Below are positions 6,614 through 6,758 of a stretch of 6,758 bases of DNA, piece after piece (the first letter of the stretch is position 1; the number at the start of each line of letters is the position of its first letter). Both the position numbers and the translations under genes were made by a program. The DNA comes from JBJFGR01 sp051892875 (lineage in GTDB: Bacteria; Pseudomonadota; Gammaproteobacteria; Enterobacterales; Succinivibrionaceae): NCBI GenBank assembly GCA_051892875.1, contig JBJFGR010000133.1:1-6758 (forward strand). The letters are read 5' to 3'. Under the pieces are notes generated by a model. It saw nothing but the letters and a program-made list of their open reading frames with translations, had not been told where the DNA came from and ran no database searches.

Positions 6614-6731
6614 TTTAATTTTTTGAGAAAACTATTTGTATATTAGAACATTTTGAACCAGAAACGGAAATATTTATTAAAATATAGCCCTTTAATTAGG
6701 ATTCAATGATATATGTTATTTAATTTTTTGA
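6614..6731. repeat. 13-base direct repeat TTTAATTTTTTGA at the right edge
   Basis: TTTAATTTTTTGA occurs exactly at 6614-6626 and again at 6719-6731, 105 bases apart, within the non-coding right edge. The copies flank the region upstream of the leftward operon. It could be a shared regulatory element or chance in AT-rich DNA. Confidence 0.4.
6671..6678 (-). promoter_or_regulatory. Late-promoter-like AATAAATA upstream of the leftward operon
   Basis: On the minus strand this reads AATAAATA, one base from the T4-type late promoter box TATAAATA. It is about 70 bases upstream of the 154-aa gene, a sensible place for a promoter. Near-matches are common in DNA this AT-rich (an exact TATAAATA lies inside a gene at 1576-1583), so support is weak. 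Confidence 0.25.
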
Positions 6732-6758
6732 AGGTAGAACTATAAAACATGTCTTGGA

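Larger units (their letters stand above)
6601..6758. other. Right edge: intergenic DNA with an unresolved neighbouring gene end or start
   Basis: Two readings compete. On the minus strand a frame enters from the window edge (6756) and runs 17 codons (DMFYSSTFKKLNNIYH) to TGA at 6703-6705; this could be the end of an upstream gene of the leftward operon, about 100 bases away. On the plus strand an ATG at 6749 (Met-Ser-Trp) has an AAGG 14 bases upstream and could start a divergent gene. The sequence is too short to decide. Confidence 0.3.

Noticed and set aside
6670..6685. Six-bp ATATTT/AAATAT hairpin
   Set aside because: The stem is all A/T, short, and has no following T-run on either strand, so it is not a credible terminator.

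Overview
The window is AT-rich, densely packed DNA with no housekeeping genes, no tRNA or rRNA, no transposase and no CRISPR array. It looks most like part of a tailed-phage genome or a prophage. The reasons are tight co-directional gene blocks with overlapping or abutting starts and stops, large hydrophilic proteins without enzyme signatures, and a protein resembling a virion or appendage component at the left edge. This is inference: I see no terminase, portal, capsid or polymerase gene to prove it, and the host cannot be named.

Left block (+ strand, 1-3275): four genes in one apparent operon. (1) The C-terminal 180 residues of a protein that begins outside the window, ending in a Cys/His-rich tail of three four-residue units, CHNN-CHGS-CYAN, then RGRR. 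(2) A 238-aa unknown protein with one EF-hand-like loop. (3) A 345-aa unknown protein with nine cysteines. (4) A 325-aa radical SAM enzyme with a complete SPASM domain, the architecture of peptide- and protein-modifying maturases. Genes 1 to 4 are separated by 4 nt, 2 nt and an 8-nt overlap. The attractive reading is a protein-modification cassette: the radical SAM enzyme, perhaps helped by genes 2 and 3, modifies the Cys-rich tail of gene 1, much as RiPP maturases act on precursor peptides, but here on the end of a large structural-type protein.

Middle (3276-3904): about 300 bases of very AT-rich non-coding DNA with one all-AT hairpin followed by five T, then a striking 20-base GC-rich island just before a small 95-aa unknown gene (+). 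A strong hairpin between convergent genes closes this block.

Right block (- strand, 3905-6600): a two-gene operon transcribed leftward. A 154-aa unknown protein comes first, then a 743-aa acidic hydrophilic protein with a Gly-rich central motif, a disordered Pro/Asn/Ser/Gly linker and a small beta-rich C-terminal segment. Start and stop overlap by one base. The right edge (6601-6758) holds an intergenic region with a 13-base direct repeat, a phage-late-promoter-like AATAAATA, and an unresolved gene end or gene start.
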